The notes below the pieces were generated by a model. The model had not been told where the DNA came from, did not search any database, and was given only the letters and a program-made list of their open reading frames with translations. From NCBI GenBank assembly GCA_002294665.1, contig DBFQ01000045.1, positions 1 to 5,178 on the forward strand: a stretch of DNA of 5,178 bases, written 5' to 3'. Every line of letters starts with the position of its first letter. Position 1 is the first letter of the stretch. Made by a program: the position numbers and the translations under genes. Positions 5,049 to 5,178 of the stretch are shown here, piece after piece. The stretch is from Candidatus Aminicenantes bacterium UBA876. GTDB lineage: Bacteria > Acidobacteriota > Aminicenantia > UBA2199.

Positions 5049-5070
5049 GGGCGGCCCCCTGGGGCCGCCC
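5049..5070. terminator. Strong GC hairpin after the lipoprotein gene, no U-tract
   Basis: GGGCGGCCCC (5049-5058) and GGGGCCGCCC (5061-5070) form a perfect 10-bp all-G/C stem around the two bases CT, or a 9-bp stem with a 4-nt loop. It begins 17 nt after the stop codon. The 3' side continues TGGACGAG without a run of T, so it is not a canonical intrinsic terminator. It could be a U-independent terminator, a 3'-end stabiliser or a REP-like element. Confidence 0.55.
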
Positions 5071-5108
5071 TGGACGAGAGGCCTGAGGCGATTGGCGGGA
5101 AACAGGCC

Positions 5109-5166
5109 GGAATAATGCATAAGGAGTAATGAATAAAAAACCATTGTGATTATTGCATCTTATTCC
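5109..5166. repeat. Imperfect A/T-rich inverted repeat at the right edge
   Basis: GGAATAA (5109-5115) is the exact reverse complement of TTATTCC (5160-5166), and ATGCA (5115-5119) pairs with TGCAT (5154-5158) after a one-base slip. The enclosed 34 nt is strongly A/T-rich, a sharp change from the preceding GC-rich DNA. It may be a small palindromic repeat or a regulatory region of a gene beyond the window. No gene is called between 5032 and 5178. Confidence 0.4.
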
Positions 5167-5178
5167 TTCTTCTTTATT

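Noticed and set aside
5129..5149. Six-codon mini-frame M-N-K-K-P-L after AAGGAG
   Set aside because: The Shine-Dalgarno-like AAGGAG is only 2 nt from the ATG, too close for normal initiation, and nothing downstream in the window could be controlled by it.

Overview
The window is about 5.2 kb of bacterial chromosome of moderate GC content, with five or six densely packed plus-strand genes and no identifiable mobile-element, CRISPR, tRNA or rRNA feature. The organism is probably Gram-negative: there is an envelope lipoprotein, a patatin-like lipase and a classical CDP-alcohol phosphatidyltransferase. Sigma70-like promoters argue against Bacteroidota, although the last gene belongs to a family best known there. 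The deoxyhypusine-synthase-like gene and the low-complexity intergenic repeats at the left edge are compatible with Desulfobacterota or Acidobacteriota/Aminicenantes-type genomes. That placement is weak inference.

Layout. Positions 1-296 hold no gene. They contain three blocks of short degenerate direct repeats and then a well-formed sigma70-type promoter whose predicted start site falls on or next to the ATG of pgsA (297-836). pgsA is followed after 3 nt by a divergent deoxyhypusine synthase-like gene (840-1808, GTG start). That gene overlaps by ATGA an unrecognised 118-residue gene (1805-2161). After a 112-nt gap with small inverted repeats come a short-chain dehydrogenase/reductase (2274-3062) and a patatin-like phospholipase (3088-3855), 25 nt apart. 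A 147-nt gap holds a second sigma70-like promoter, again abutting an ATG, for a DUF6340-like lipoprotein with C-terminal TPR-like helices (4003-5031). A perfect 10-bp GC hairpin without a U-tract follows, then an AT-rich tail containing an imperfect inverted repeat.

Functionally, pgsA makes the acidic-phospholipid precursor, the patatin probably hydrolyses lipid acyl esters, and the lipoprotein is probably envelope-located. A common job for the set is not demonstrated. Two features stand out. First, two independent promoters are placed so that their mRNAs should be leaderless, and neither start has a Shine-Dalgarno sequence. Second, several neighbouring enzyme-family proteins keep their fold signatures but lack the canonical catalytic residues: the DHS-like protein clearly, the SDR at its YxxxK motif, and the 118-residue protein more speculatively.
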